This document shows positions 36,159 through 46,665 of a stretch of 64,000 nucleotides of DNA, one piece after another. The stretch's first letter is position 1; each line of letters starts with the position of its first letter. A program made the position numbers and the translations under genes. This DNA is from Rhipicephalus microplus (taxonomy: Eukaryota > Arthropoda > Arachnida > Ixodida > Ixodidae): assembly GCF_043290135.1 (NCBI RefSeq), contig NC_134710.1, forward strand, positions 459,335,376 to 459,399,375, in the 5' to 3' direction. Below the pieces are notes generated by a model that made no database searches, was not told the DNA's origin, and saw nothing but the letters and a program-made list of their open reading frames with translations.

Positions 36159-36218
36159 CTGGTTGTCGCAGCCTTGAAGAAGTCCGCATGTTGACACGGT
36201 GGCCGTAGCGACAACCAG
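36159..36218 (+). repeat. Perfect 11-bp inverted repeat in PLE 3' UTR (copy A)
   Basis: CTGGTTGTCGC (36159-36169) pairs with GCGACAACCAG (36208-36218) around a 38-nt loop containing CTTGAAGAAGTCCGCATG. PLE 3' ends often hold structured, ribozyme-related sequence. Confidence 0.8.
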
Positions 36219-36240
36219 CGTTTAAATTTTTTTCGTCTCT

Positions 36241-36886
36241 TCAAGGTTACGTTTTCGGCTCAGCTTCTGTCTTTTCTGGTTTTAACATGAAACATATAAT
36301 TAAAAATATTAATAAAACATGCTATTGCATTGTATAATTGTTGTTATTATAGCTTATTTTTGTCTTCACTTCGATATACCATCAATATGCACAATGAGCT
36401 TGGTTTCTTTTGTGTATAAAAGTATACTGCAATGCAGAGCAACCATTTGACTGAGTTAATGAAGCAACGATCCCTCTTCAATGTTTATTTTCTGTCTTTT
36501 TGCTTGGTCTACATACTATGTACTGTATTAAAAGTAACATTATGAAAGAAACAAAAAGATTGTTATTTTTACATTATAGCACGGAAAATAAGGTATTTAG
36601 CAATTGCGTCTGTTTATCTTATTACCAGCTTGTCAAGTGCCGGAGGCATGAGTGCTTGCAAGCCAATGGTGGTTTCATTCCTGGGCGAAAGTTAGAAACA
36701 TCTCCTCTCATACGCTCATCAGCAATTTTATTCGGTGATAAACGATTCAAATAGTATAACCATTTGAAAAGTAGGCCAAATGTGACATATCTCACGCTAA
36801 TTTGTTATGCGGCACAGAGCAGTTGACTCCTCTGTCACTCAACGTCAGCGCAGCCGATTTTACCTAAAGCCCACCTATTCATAAAA
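36241..36886. other. Unassigned DNA in copy A
   Basis: An 84-codon frame (36500-36754) is broken by a stop in copy B; nothing recognised. Confidence 0.4.
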
Positions 36887-37220
36887 GTACCGCCATCTAC
36901 TCTCCCCCTCTCCGCTTCCTCTCCAGCGCGTTGCTTTTTTTTCTTTCGCTTGCGGCAGTGGCACCCCCTGTAACGCGCCACGAGCTTGCAGTTTGCTTTT
37001 CAGTTAGTGAGAGCAGGAAGCGGAGCAGGTAAAAAGAATGCTGTACTTTTCAGGTACCGCAATCTGCTCTCCCCCTCGCCGCCTCCTCTCCGGCGCGTTG
37101 CTTTTTTTTTCTCTCGCTTACGACAGTAGCACTCTTTGTAACGTGCCACGAGCTTACAGTCTGCTTTCGAGCCGTTGAGAGGAAGAAGCGGCGCAGATCA
37201 AAAGAAGGCTGTACTATTTC
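36887..37220 (+). repeat. Tandem duplication of a 167-bp unit (copy A)
   Basis: Unit 1 starts at GTACCGCCATC (36887) and unit 2 at GTACCGCAATC (37054). Both contain GGCGCGTTGC-like and CGCCACGAGCTT/TGCCACGAGCTT blocks. Copy B has one unit (62691-62855) that resembles unit 2 more in its right part. Confidence 0.85.
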
Positions 37221-37634
37221 GAAGGTATAGGGGCTTCAATTTTACCTGGTTGATACGCTTACGCAGCAGATTGGCCACAGTAGAAGAGCGACACGTGGTC
37301 ATATAACCAGCAACGTGTTTGAATTACACGCATAATAAAGAGACATCATGAGTACACGTAGCGCCACAAGAGAAATGCAACAACGCATACGGCATTTTAG
37401 CGCCACACTGAAAGTTTGGTAAGAAATAAATGTCGTAATTTTATTTTAAAACCTGTATTCGCCTCTACAATAATCTCACCAGGTTGCCGTACAAACCTCG
37501 CAACTTGCGCAGTGAGAACGCTTTAAAATTGTGGCTAATTTACCAAGGAACTGTTTTACGATCACTGCCACAATATTCATGGTGCAAAAGCGTTGTTATC
37601 CGGAGATTAGTTACATATTGACAGCTTACCCGTC
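37221..37634. other. Unassigned DNA left of the LTR element (copy A)
   Basis: A frame open from 37531 is cut by the LTR element at 37634; in copy B the matching frame (63217-63372, ATG start) is 51 codons long. No domain recognised. Confidence 0.35.
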
Positions 37635-38207
37635 AGTCACGTTCCGTTTGGTTCTTTCCACTCGCCTCTCGCTTGTTGCGCGACATATGCTGCGGCCGCC
37701 AATGAAGCCGAAGACGAGAACTTTTCATCTGCTGGCACCTTGAGGAAACGACCGCTCCGACATCATCTGGATATAGAGACGTTTATTCGTTTCTCTTCTC
37801 TCACTTCACTTTCCCTGCACCCCTGGTTTTATCCCCTGTCTCCCATTCAGTTCCCGCGATGCCGGGCTGACAGGCCATCAATACAATTGGCCCGTGCGCC
37901 AATGCCGTCGCCTCCGCTGATTGTGATTGTCCGTTGGACGCGTACGTGTACCTTCCACGTATACCTTCCACGAGTACCTTTCACGTGTACCTTCCACGTG
38001 TACCGGCCACCTGCAGCCTCGCTTGGTCTCCTGTAAGGCGCCATAAATGAACCCCTTAGGGCACGGGAGTTGTCGCGTCCTTTGTGACCAGCAGACAGTC
38101 ATCGTCCCGCATTCCGGTGGCCCTGCTTCCTTGTTGGCGAGGGGTAACCGGCCGCGGGGTGGGTAACATAAGGTATTCGGAGAACGCACGAAGTTCGAGC
38201 CCAACAC
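37635..38207 (-). repeat. 3' LTR (left end on the plus strand)
   Basis: 573 bp; lacks the 180-bp segment of the 5' LTR but has more copies of a CACGTGTACCTTC minisatellite (about 37942-38003 against 42411-42447). Several point differences from the 5' LTR. Confidence 0.93.
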
Positions 38208-38219
38208 CTCCTCTCCAAC
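38208..38219 (-). other. Polypurine tract
   Basis: The minus strand reads GTTGGAGAGGAG immediately before the 3' LTR, the expected place for plus-strand DNA priming. Confidence 0.65.
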
Positions 38220-38379
38220 TGTGCTTCACTGTATCTATGACATGCCACACAAACAACCACATATGAACACATGTTCACTGGCTCGACACGTGAGGCACCA
38301 ACTGTCACTCCTACCTCGTTGACTTCGTTGCTCGCACGCGTTAAAAAAGCATACACCCCCCTTAACTCGCCGTCCCTTC

Positions 38380-39187
38380 TATGCGTCATCGTTAAGAGTC
38401 ACTAACCGCGACATTGCGTCGGCATTAACGTTTAGACACCCCTTTTTGTGTTCAATATCCAGGTTTTACTTCTGTAGTGCCAACGCCCAGCGTGTCAGCC
38501 TAGCGCTCTGTGGAGTGGTTAGAGTCAGAAATTTGAGTGGGTTATGATCGGTAATCACCTTGATTTTAGCGCAAAACCGCAAACATCTAACTTCCCCAGT
38601 GCCCAAATGATTGCATAAGCTTCCTTTTCTATTGTGGCCCATCGGGTCTGAGCCGGGCTAAGCTTCATGCTCAGAAAAGCGATAGGGCTCTCCTTGCCCA
38701 CCAGATCCTGCTGGGCCAGGCACGCACCAACGGCGTAATCGGATGCATCTGTGGCGAGGATAAATTCTTTCCCCGGGTGTGGTGCCTGCAACGCCGACGC
38801 CTGCACTAGACAGTTTTTCACCTTGTCAAAAGCTTCCTGCGACTCTGTATTCCAAGGTAATTTCTGCGGATTACGTCGACAAGTTAGGTTAGTCAGAGGC
38901 ATAACGACTTTGGAGTACTCGGGCACGTAGTCCCTATAGTAGTTGGCTAGCCCTAAGAAACTACGAAGCTGTCCCTTTGTTTCGGGAGCCGGGATCTTCT
39001 TTATCGCCCTGACCTTCTCTAGCCAGAGTACTTGGTCCCCTGTGACAAACTGTTTGTCTGTGGCCCTAAAGTTATAGCGGCCTACGTACTCCTTCTGAGT
39101 GACTTCACTCTGTCGGGCGGCTCCTTCGCTAGCTTCTTCCAAACTACTTCGGAGCTTCGCAAGATATTCCGCTGCTGGCCTACCCAA
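38380..39187 (-). pseudogene. Integrase tail fused to RT thumb and RNase H
   Basis: Again the same frame. The integrase C-terminal region (RPAAEYLAKL, YNFRATDKQF, GDQVLWLEK, to residue 58) passes without a break into the RT thumb (VRAIKKIPAPETKGQLRSFL, LANYYRDYVPEYS). RNase H then follows with its catalytic D, E, D, D at LATDASDYAVG, IEKEAYAI, ITDHNPL and NADAMSR; the last two are in a shifted frame after about 38570. A TAA also interrupts near 38473. The junction is at about 39014. The RT fingers and palm, including YxDD, are absent. Confidence 0.9.
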
Positions 39188-39490
39188 TCATTCCGGCACT
39201 TCCCAGTCTCCTGACCAAGTCCTTTTGAGAATTAATAGGGGCCCGTTCGGCACCCGCCAGTACATGAGCTCGAACGGTGACCGCCCTGTAGTCGCATGTG
39301 GGACCTCACGATATGCCCATAACAAAAACGGAATCATCCTATCCCACTCGCGTCTATGTTCGCTGACTATGTGAGAAAGCATTCTTTTGAACGTGCCGTT
39401 CCAGCGCTCGCCTAAGCCGTTGCTTTGCGAGTGATCGGGTGTGGAAAATATCGGAGTTTCCCCAAGTCTTTGCAACATCTCCTGTGTCAA
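39188..39490 (-). pseudogene. Integrase core, C-terminal part
   Basis: Same frame after the TAG. DHSQSNGLGERWNGTFK contains the catalytic Glu, 35 residues after the second Asp (DD35E). ELMYWRVPNGPL and WSGDWEVPE follow. A TGA (39188-39190) replaces a residue before LGRPA. Confidence 0.9.
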
Positions 39491-39511
39491 CCTCGACGTA
39501 AATTTGGTGCC

Positions 39512-41245
39512 CTAATCTGTGCAAATTGTCTCTGGCAACCCGTGTTGAGAAAATATCTGCAGTAACGCGTCACATGTAGCCTTTGCCGTTAGTGAACGGA
39601 GGCATACCACCTCTGGCCATCTGGTATGTAAGACTACGACACAAAGAGCATAGCGGTGACCTGTAGCCGAAAGATGTACCATGGGACCGATGCAGTCCTT
39701 GTTTACTGTCTGAAACGGCGCACTGGGCCTGGCCAGGGGCTTTAACGGAACCCTATCTATCTGCCTCGTCGGCGATTTCACCTTGCATCCATGACATGGC
39801 CTACAGTACTCCTTTACATCTCGCGACATCTGCGGCCAGTAAAATGAGCTTTTCACTCGTTGTAGTGATTTCCGCTCTCCTAAATGACTTGCCCATGGCG
39901 AATCGTGAGCCATTTTCAGCACTTCTTTTTGCCTGTGCGATGGTAGCACTAACTGTTTGCAGATGCGACCCGAGAGGTGTTCTTGATGATACAATAGCTC
40001 GTCTTCAGCGAGCATGCCATGCGTTCCGGCCTTTGCCTGCGCCCAAGCATCTCGCAAAGCCGGGTCTGCTTCCTGAGCCTCACGAAACTTCTGTCGTTTG
40101 CTTTTGACCGGCTCGGAACCTTCGCTGTTGCTCTCCGCGGTTGTGACGCCTGCCATCGCCCGTTGCTCCTCGCATGCCTCATCTGAGAGCTCTACTATAG
40201 CTTCGGTCTCCTCGACTGCTGAACACTCGTCTGACACTATGTCACGTTTAACCCTTTCCTCGAGAAGCTGTGCGTAATCGTTGGGCGTGATCAGCGCGTC
40301 GGTGCAGTCTAGCAGCTTATCTGTGATTGCACAAAACACGGCCGACTGCACCGCCTCGGACATCACGTAAGGACTTTCTTCAGTAGCTATGAGCGGCACG
40401 TAAGCCACCTCAGCGGTTACCTGTTGCCCGAACGCTCCCGTCAACTTTATCTGCGAACTCGTACCATCGTACTGAGGTACCACTGCCTTTCTGATGACGC
40501 TCACTTCCGCTCCTGAGTCTACCACGGCGTTTAATGATCGACCTGAGCTCTTAAGCGTTACCGTTTCAAGTGAGGGTTGTTTCTGCTCTTTACGCTGCCG
40601 CAACCTGTCTGTCATTGCTATTTCTGACCCGAATGCAGAAGCCGTCACCCTCGCGACCACTGAACCGTTTTGTTGTCTTGCTGGCCTAGTGCCTTGCCTT
40701 GCACTTGAGCCCTTATTGGGGCAATTCCTGGCAATGTGGTCGGCACCCTTACACTCAAAACATCGCCTTTTTCCTTTTCCGTCCGAGGGTGTATCTACCG
40801 CTGTTTCAGCATTCTTTTGCCACTCCTCTACACTTGCCTTCTTTTGTGCTGCCTTGCACTTTTCGCTCTCCTCGAATCTCTCCGCGAGCCTAGCCACGCC
40901 ACTGGGCAGCAAAAAGGACCCCTGTTGATTACAAATGACATGCGCTCTCGCTTCCGGGCTCAAACATTCTTTCAAGCGATCCGCGACGACTAGCTGCGTG
41001 AGTTCCTCGAACGTGCCTACTTTTGAATTCTGGACATAATAGTCGAAATAATTCACAAAACGTACGGCAAACTGCTCCCAGGACTCCCTTTCTCCCTTTT
41101 TCGATCCCGCAAACAGCCTCTTGTACTCCGCCGCCGAAAGCCTGAGACCCTCCAAAATGCTTGACTTAAGCTTAACATAAGCTTTGCGCTCCTCTGCGGT
41201 AAGCCTGCACAGCAGCCCGCGTGCCTTTTCACTCAACTGTGGCAA
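39512..41245 (-). pseudogene. gag-pol: gag (SCAN-like capsid, CCHC knuckle), protease and integrase N-terminal part
   Basis: 577 open codons in frame with the N-terminal gag piece (numbered from the first open codon, a TTG). Residues 20-125 resemble the SCAN-type capsid fold region (ESWEQFAVRF, ELTQLVVADRL, LSPEARAHVI). A C-x2-C-x4-H-x4-C knuckle lies at 162-175, and the aspartic protease signature VVDSGAEVSVI at 241-251. A long acidic linker follows. The integrase zinc domain starts with HDSPWASH at 447-454, with CRPC at 481-484, and the core has DCIGP (D517) and CTD (D577). There is no RT between protease and integrase. It ends at a TAG just after the second catalytic Asp, where Gln is normal. 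Confidence 0.93.
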
Positions 41246-41260
41246 AACTAGCCCGGCCCA

Positions 41261-41692
41261 TCATTCGCTCGGAACTTCATAGGACTCGAGCGTTGCCTCA
41301 ACATCCTCGAACCACATTGGCGCAAGCGCCTCTTGGTTCGGCATTGGTGCCAGTACACCCTTTAACAAGCTTGCGAATTTCAGTCGCCTGTTTTCCTCTG
41401 ACCTTCCGCCAAGCGCTACGCTGTCATCGCTCTCGTTGGACTCTGCCCCATTACGGGCTCGTAGCCGCTGGCTTTCCAGCATCGAACGCTGCTTCTCCGT
41501 TTCCGCCTCAGCAATTTTTAATTGAAGCTGGAGCAGCGCTAGCTGCTGTTCCGACGCCGTATCTGACGTGACACTACCATGACCCTCCGTGCCGCTGTCG
41601 GCGACTCCGAACGCCTGCAAGTTTGCTGCCCCGTCCCCGTTCATTTCCGAGTTGTCCCTTTCCCTGTCTCGCAAGTTGTAATGCTTTGTCAT
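41261..41692 (-). pseudogene. gag: gag, N-terminal part
   Basis: ATG-started frame of 143 codons, with MTKHYNLRDRERDNSE at the start and a Gln/Leu/Glu-rich coiled-coil stretch (QQLALLQLQLKIAEAETEKQ) in the middle. It ends at a TGA (41261-41263) and resumes in the same frame 15 bases later, so one nonsense change splits Gag. No signal peptide. Confidence 0.85.
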
Positions 41693-41880
41693 CGCCTGCG
41701 CTCAACAGAAAATCAAGAGGTACCCGCCTGAAGTAGCCTTGCAGTGCGCTTTTCCTCCTCGGAATCCAGTGGACTAGCCTTACTTCGTTGATCCCGCAGC
41801 GTGGTCATCAGTTGAAGGTGGTTGTCGTCAGTCTCGGCCGATGTCACTCCCCGCTGTCCTCCTCAGTTCAGCCATGCAGA

Positions 41881-41897
41881 TCCTGCTCGACTGCGCC
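41881..41897 (-). other. Primer-binding site
   Basis: Directly inside the 5' LTR the minus strand reads GGCGCAGTCGAGCAGGA. With the preceding T of the LTR it resembles the TGGCGCAGTCGGTAGGA site that I recall for insect gypsy elements primed by tRNA-Ser. Confidence 0.6.
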
Positions 41898-42651
41898 AGT
41901 TACGTTCCGTTTGGTTCTTTCCACTCGCCTCTCGCTTGTTGCGCGACATTTGCTGCTGCCACCAAGGAAGCCGAAGACGAGAACTTTTCATCTGCTGGCA
42001 CCTTGAGGAAACGACCGGTCCGACATCATCTGGATATAGAGACGTTTATTCGTTTCTCTTCTCTCTCTTCTCTGTCCCTGCACCCCTGGTTTTATCCCCT
42101 GTCTCCCCATTCAACCACTCTTACAGTCCAATCGTAACGCACCACTCTTACAGTCCAATGGGAACGCACGGATGTGTCTCTCCTCGCCACAACCTCGAAG
42201 ACCCACCGCCTCTTGCCCACTGTTCGGTTCTCCGCCTTCGCTCAGGTTTCTTTCACACCGGTTCCCGGAATGGTCGACGACGGGCGTTGCCGGGTCGTGG
42301 AAAAGCGCCTCCTAGTAAGTTCCCGCGATGCCGGGCTGACTGGCCTTCAATACAATTGGCCCGTGCGCCAATGCCGTCGCCTCCGCTGATTCTGATAGTC
42401 CGGCGGACGCGTACGTGTACCTTCCACGTGTACCTTCCACGTGTACCGGCCACCTGCAGCCTGGCTTGGTCTCCTGTAAGGCGCCATAATTTAACCCCTT
42501 GGGGCACGGGAGTTGTCGCGTCCTTTGTGGCCAGCAGACAGTCATCGTCCCGCATTCCGGTGGCCCTGCTTCCTTGTTGGCGAGGGGTCGCCGGCCGCGG
42601 GGTGGGTAACATAAGGTATTCGGGGAACGCACGAAGTTCGAGCCCAACACT
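41898..42651 (-). repeat. 5' LTR (right end on the plus strand)
   Basis: 754 bp. On the minus strand it begins AGTGTTGGGCTCGAAC and ends CGTAACT, the AGT...ACT style of Ty3/gypsy LTRs. It holds about 180 bp not present in the other LTR, including a doubled CCACTCTTACAGTCCAAT (about 42115-42160). Confidence 0.93.
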
Positions 42652-43381
42652 GTCGTTAACACAAGATGCACTATTAAGCTTTGAACATTTGTCTTCCTCA
42701 CTGCAGTCACTGAGGAATATATTCGTCTTGAGGAAGGATGCTGGCGACCAAGAGACACGTACCTCAAACTTCGTGCTGGGTCAGCGACAAAACTGGAAGC
42801 CGCCATGACACTTTTCTACACTTCCTCACTCAGGAAAGAAAAAACCCATTGCCAACAAGCCAACGTAAGCGAAGGTTGCTGCGAGCAAAATTCACCGCAG
42901 CTACTACCCTTGTCTGATGAGTAAGGGAGTTTACTCAATGGGCCCAGGTCATCGGACGCACTTGAGACCACCTGATAACACGAGACGCTCTTTATATTGG
43001 ACGAGGACAAGAACACATACGAAGAAATCTCAAAAAGAACATCGGGACAATATGAGGATAAAGAGTTTCTACTGGGAAGTTCCTGTCCACACGAAGCGTA
43101 AGTCTTCATCTTAACACTCAACGCACTTCACTCCCGTGCCACGAAGTTTTCAAAGCGACACTCACGCACACCATCGTTGCGGTGACCGCAGCACCGGGCA
43201 ACGTGGCTTTTAGTCAGTCGCGGTAGCGTCCACGGTGGGAACACGCTTTCTCGTGTAGCTCGCTCGCTCGAACTTACGTCGATGTATCGCACCCTGACAT
43301 CTTGCTGGCGTCCAGGCCACGCTCAACCGGAGAGAGCACCCAGGACATAGTGTCGAAAGCCCCGACAGCCATCGAAGCCTC
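42652..43381. other. Copy A DNA right of the LTR element, exon-like but unassigned
   Basis: One frame encodes TLFILDEDKNTYEEISKRTS, continues to SCPHEA and meets a splice-donor-like GTAAGT at about 43099. Upstream frames are broken by stops. Copy B repeats it (63270-64000). No family recognised. Confidence 0.3.
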
Positions 43382-44248
43382 CCACGCATGCTCCCTGCAC
43401 CGTTTTTGTTCTTCTCCTCTTCCAGTCAATTTCCAGCTCCGATTTTGCCCCTATGGTGCATTCGTCATAATTATCACACCTAGCTACAGCAGCGATGACC
43501 GACAATTCGTGTTTTCGTCTTTAACTTTTCATTTTAAATGTTTGACCAAACACACCTTTTCACGCGGTTGAATTCCATAATCATTGTCATCAGCATGTCC
43601 GCTGAAATTGAATGCGAAACCTAGTGGCACCCGAAAATGCCAGTTTTGTATAATTTGCTGAGAACTGGCAAGACTCGCCTCAAAATGGAGCAGAGTCACA
43701 ATCACGCGTACGCTCAGCGTTGCCTTGGAATATGACACAAAGAAAATGAAGGAAATCATAACTACACTGATTTCTGAAACACAAGGCAAGAAGTATGCAA
43801 ACTCTCCCAAACCGAAAAAAAAACACGTACAAAAAAAAAACGACAAGCCCCATGAGATACCCCCTCAAGATATAAAACTCAATTCGGTGAGCTAAAATAG
43901 CTCATTAGCAAAAAGAAAACTGGCGGCATATAAAATTATAGCGCCAAAGAAATTGATGAGAAATTGAAAGAAAGAACGAAGCATGACTACACAAAACTGC
44001 TAACGAATGCACACTCTAAAAGTAGGGTAATGTTATCAGCAGTTTCAGCAATATAGTAAAAGTTGCAGAAAAGTCTACTATATATGAGCTCTACAACTCA
44101 CAAATAAGCCATCTAACAGCCAAAGAAGCAAGCGTTCAACAAAACGCTAAAGTCCTGTGGGTCAATAGAAACACAGAAACAAAAAAAAAGAGAATGATCA
44201 TCAGAAGCCTAACCAGGAATGAATCTAGTTGAGTATCCTACCCTGAGG
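43382..44248. other. DNA between the matched end of copy A and the start of copy B
   Basis: Either more of the repeat unit (its partner would be beyond 64000) or spacer. About 43730-43895 is open as a Lys-rich frame (KKMKEIITTLISETQGKKYA) reminiscent of LINE ORF1 proteins, but not identifiable. Confidence 0.35.
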
Positions 44249-44566
44249 GAACTGACACTGCGGCCTGACGTCACGTTTGTGTCAAAAATAGCTGCTCCGT
44301 GCGAAAATAATTTCTGTATCTAAATTATCTAATAAGCCATTACTTAGCATCGTACTTGCTCAGAGCACCCTCCTAATATACAAGATTCATATAACGGTGC
44401 AGCTTTCAAACTTAGTTGCAGCTATCCTGGTGTTGTGCCATGGTATAAACGTTGCCGAAAGCGTTTCTGGCAGATGCATTGGTGTCTCAAATAACCCAAA
44501 AAACATTTAAGCAAGACGCTACCTTTGATACTGACGACTGATGGAAAAGATATAAAAATAGCAGTG

Positions 44567-45880
44567 CGTGTTCACTCCAAGAAGTGACAACATAATCCGT
44601 CTTGTTGAGTCTGCTGGACAGGGTTTACCTGATATGCAGTGCGCAAGTGCGGTAGAGCATTTGTACGGGCCTTTTCCTCAACTAGTAACGAAATCACTCC
44701 ATTCATTAAACCTTTTTAATCTAGTTCTCATGTCGCTCATTAATAATGATAACGGTGTCTTGGTCACAACTATTAAAAGTCTAGAAGCATCGTGCTCACC
44801 TGGGTGGGATTTGACCTCTCCGGGGCTTCTACTAAACACATCACGCTATTCATCAATTTTTTGGGGAAAATTTTTAAGAGCTTCCTTCTCTGCAGTGATT
44901 TAAAGATCAGGAGTACAGTTGTGTTAACAAGTATGATAACAGGCACTCGCTTCGAAATGGTCTCTCTATTTCCAATAATAACTTCCTATGTAAAATGAAA
45001 TACGCATTTTGTTTTCAAATCTCGCATTTTTTCTTGAATCGAGTTTCTTTTTTTCATTCTCACAACATGAGTTCCGCAAGACATTCTCGTGTGAAATACA
45101 ACTTGTATGTTTTCCTAACTATCTTCACGCCGTCTTCGTTCTTCCCTAGTGAACGATTTTTTTAAAGCCTTTGATAGAGTGTATCATAAGTTGCCTTTGT
45201 ATTTGAGAGGCAATATATTTGTATTTCAAACTGCTTGCACTCATTCAATGCTTTTTTTTGTCTCTGCCTATATTATTGACTCTCTTTCGAGCCCTGTTTC
45301 CTGAGGTGCACTAAAAAGGGTATGCTGGGCAATCCCCTCTTTTTTGTTAAATTTGCATTAGTGACTTCCCTTTTTGTGCTTTTGTCCCATATACTATTTT
45401 GCTTGCAGACTATACTGTGTAATATGTTGGGAAATAACCAGCCCAAGCGACTTCACTATTTAACAATCATATCTGGACACTATATCGTTTTGGTGCACGG
45501 AAATAAACTCTAAAAATGCGAAGTCATGCGTGCAACTCAGTGTAACATGTGTTTCCTATATTCTTAAAGTAGATCATGTAAAAGTAGTAGGATCGTACAA
45601 TATTATTGGCATAACTAAATCGTCAAAACTGATCTAAAATGAACATTTTGAAACCGTGATCAATGGCGCAAACAAAACACTCTGTTTTCTTGCAGAAAAA
45701 CTTTTGCACGTATACTCCACTAGGTATGAATAGTTTTTCGCATACAGCACCAATTCATCAAAGATGGAATGTACCACCTCACTTAGGGAATCTTTCCATG
45801 ATAACCATAATTACTAACTTGAAATGATTCAGAAGAACTCGACACCCGTCTTTATGTCTAACTATGCGCGAAGCGCGGGT
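44567..45880 (+). pseudogene. CR1-like LINE RT remnant (copy B)
   Basis: Same remnant as in copy A. The segment KAFDRVYHKL near 45168 reads better here because one T-run indel differs. Not functional. Confidence 0.65.
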
Positions 45881-46665
45881 GTTACTAAAACGAAGGCGAA
45901 CCTTTACCTAGCATCATGAGCACCCTGCAGCCGTAAAATGAACCGTTCGCGCTTTTTACCGCATATTTGAACATCATTCATTACATTATTCGATTTCACT
46001 CCCTCAATATTTTTATTTCCCCGACTTCGTTATGACTGTCATAGCAACATGTTGTACCCTCGAACCGCAGCGGGCCAATCAATTGGTTGGAACTTTAAGA
46101 TTAGTCAACCAACAGAGCGAATGATGGTCGCTAAAAACTTCGAGGGGCGGTCATAAAGTACGGGTGAAACTTGTTCGGTGCCTAAATATTAGGCTTGAAC
46201 ACGTATCCGCTTTCAGCGTATACGTACGCGATTACTCTTTCCTCTTCTACTTGGCATGCATAAGCACAGCTTCGAGGCCTATATTGCTGGCATCATTGAT
46301 CAGCATCTTCGGGGCTTTCTCGTCGAAGTAGGCAAGCACTGGTGTGTTTTAAGACGTTTGCGGAGGTCATTAAACGAAGTTTTCTGTTCGTCGTCCCACT
46401 AAAAGGTAGCATAGTTTCTTGTGAGGTCAGTTAACGGTGACGCAGTCCGTGCGAAGTATGCGATAAACCATCGTTAAAATGCGCAAAAGCACAGAAAGTA
46501 CCTGCCTTCATTTTGGACGGTACCGAGAACAGCGCAACGGCCGCAAGTTTTCGGGATCGGCTCGAACGCCTGCCAAACGAAAATGGCACTTCTATTTTTC
46601 AGTGCCAGGCCCGCAGACCGTACGGCTTGTACACTTCTTGCATTTTGGCACGTTCGTCAAGAGTT
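45881..46665. other. Unassigned DNA in copy B
   Basis: Counterpart of 16851-17640; nothing recognised. Confidence 0.45.

Larger units (their letters stand above)
33640..36240 (+). mobile_element. Penelope-like element remnant, RT to 3' UTR (copy A)
   Basis: Domain order from left to right: RT N-terminal part (33740-34060), RT palm (34070-34530), an inserted SINE (34541-34762), RT thumb-like region (34765-35100), linker and GIY-YIG endonuclease (35100-35770), 3' UTR with an 11-bp inverted repeat (36159-36218). This is the standard PLE order. Frameshifts and stops throughout make it inactive. It differs from the PLE at 13086-14490. Confidence 0.8.
37635..42651 (-). mobile_element. Ty3/gypsy-type LTR retrotransposon with integrase upstream of RT-RNase H (Gmr1-like), copy A only
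   Basis: Two LTRs flank a minus-strand gag-pol. Order from the 5' LTR: gag with SCAN-like capsid region, CCHC knuckle, protease, integrase (H2C2 and DD35E core), then RT thumb and RNase H, then a polypurine tract and the 3' LTR. Copy B preserves the empty target; GTC on both sides is the only visible target duplication. Inactive through three in-frame stops (41261, 39509, 39188), a frameshift near 38570, a further stop near 38473, and loss of the RT fingers and palm. No env-like frame. Confidence 0.92.

Noticed and set aside
40494..40928. 144-codon plus-strand ORF over the gag-pol region
   Set aside because: Antisense shadow of the CCHC knuckle and protease coding region.
37635..42651. Endogenous retrovirus or errantivirus with env
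   Set aside because: No frame between RNase H and the 3' LTR is long enough or has a signal peptide or membrane segment; it is an env-less retrotransposon.
41822..42808. 328-codon plus-strand ORF
   Set aside because: It runs antisense through the 5' LTR and leader of the minus-strand retrotransposon and shows no domain; a chance frame in GC-rich LTR DNA.
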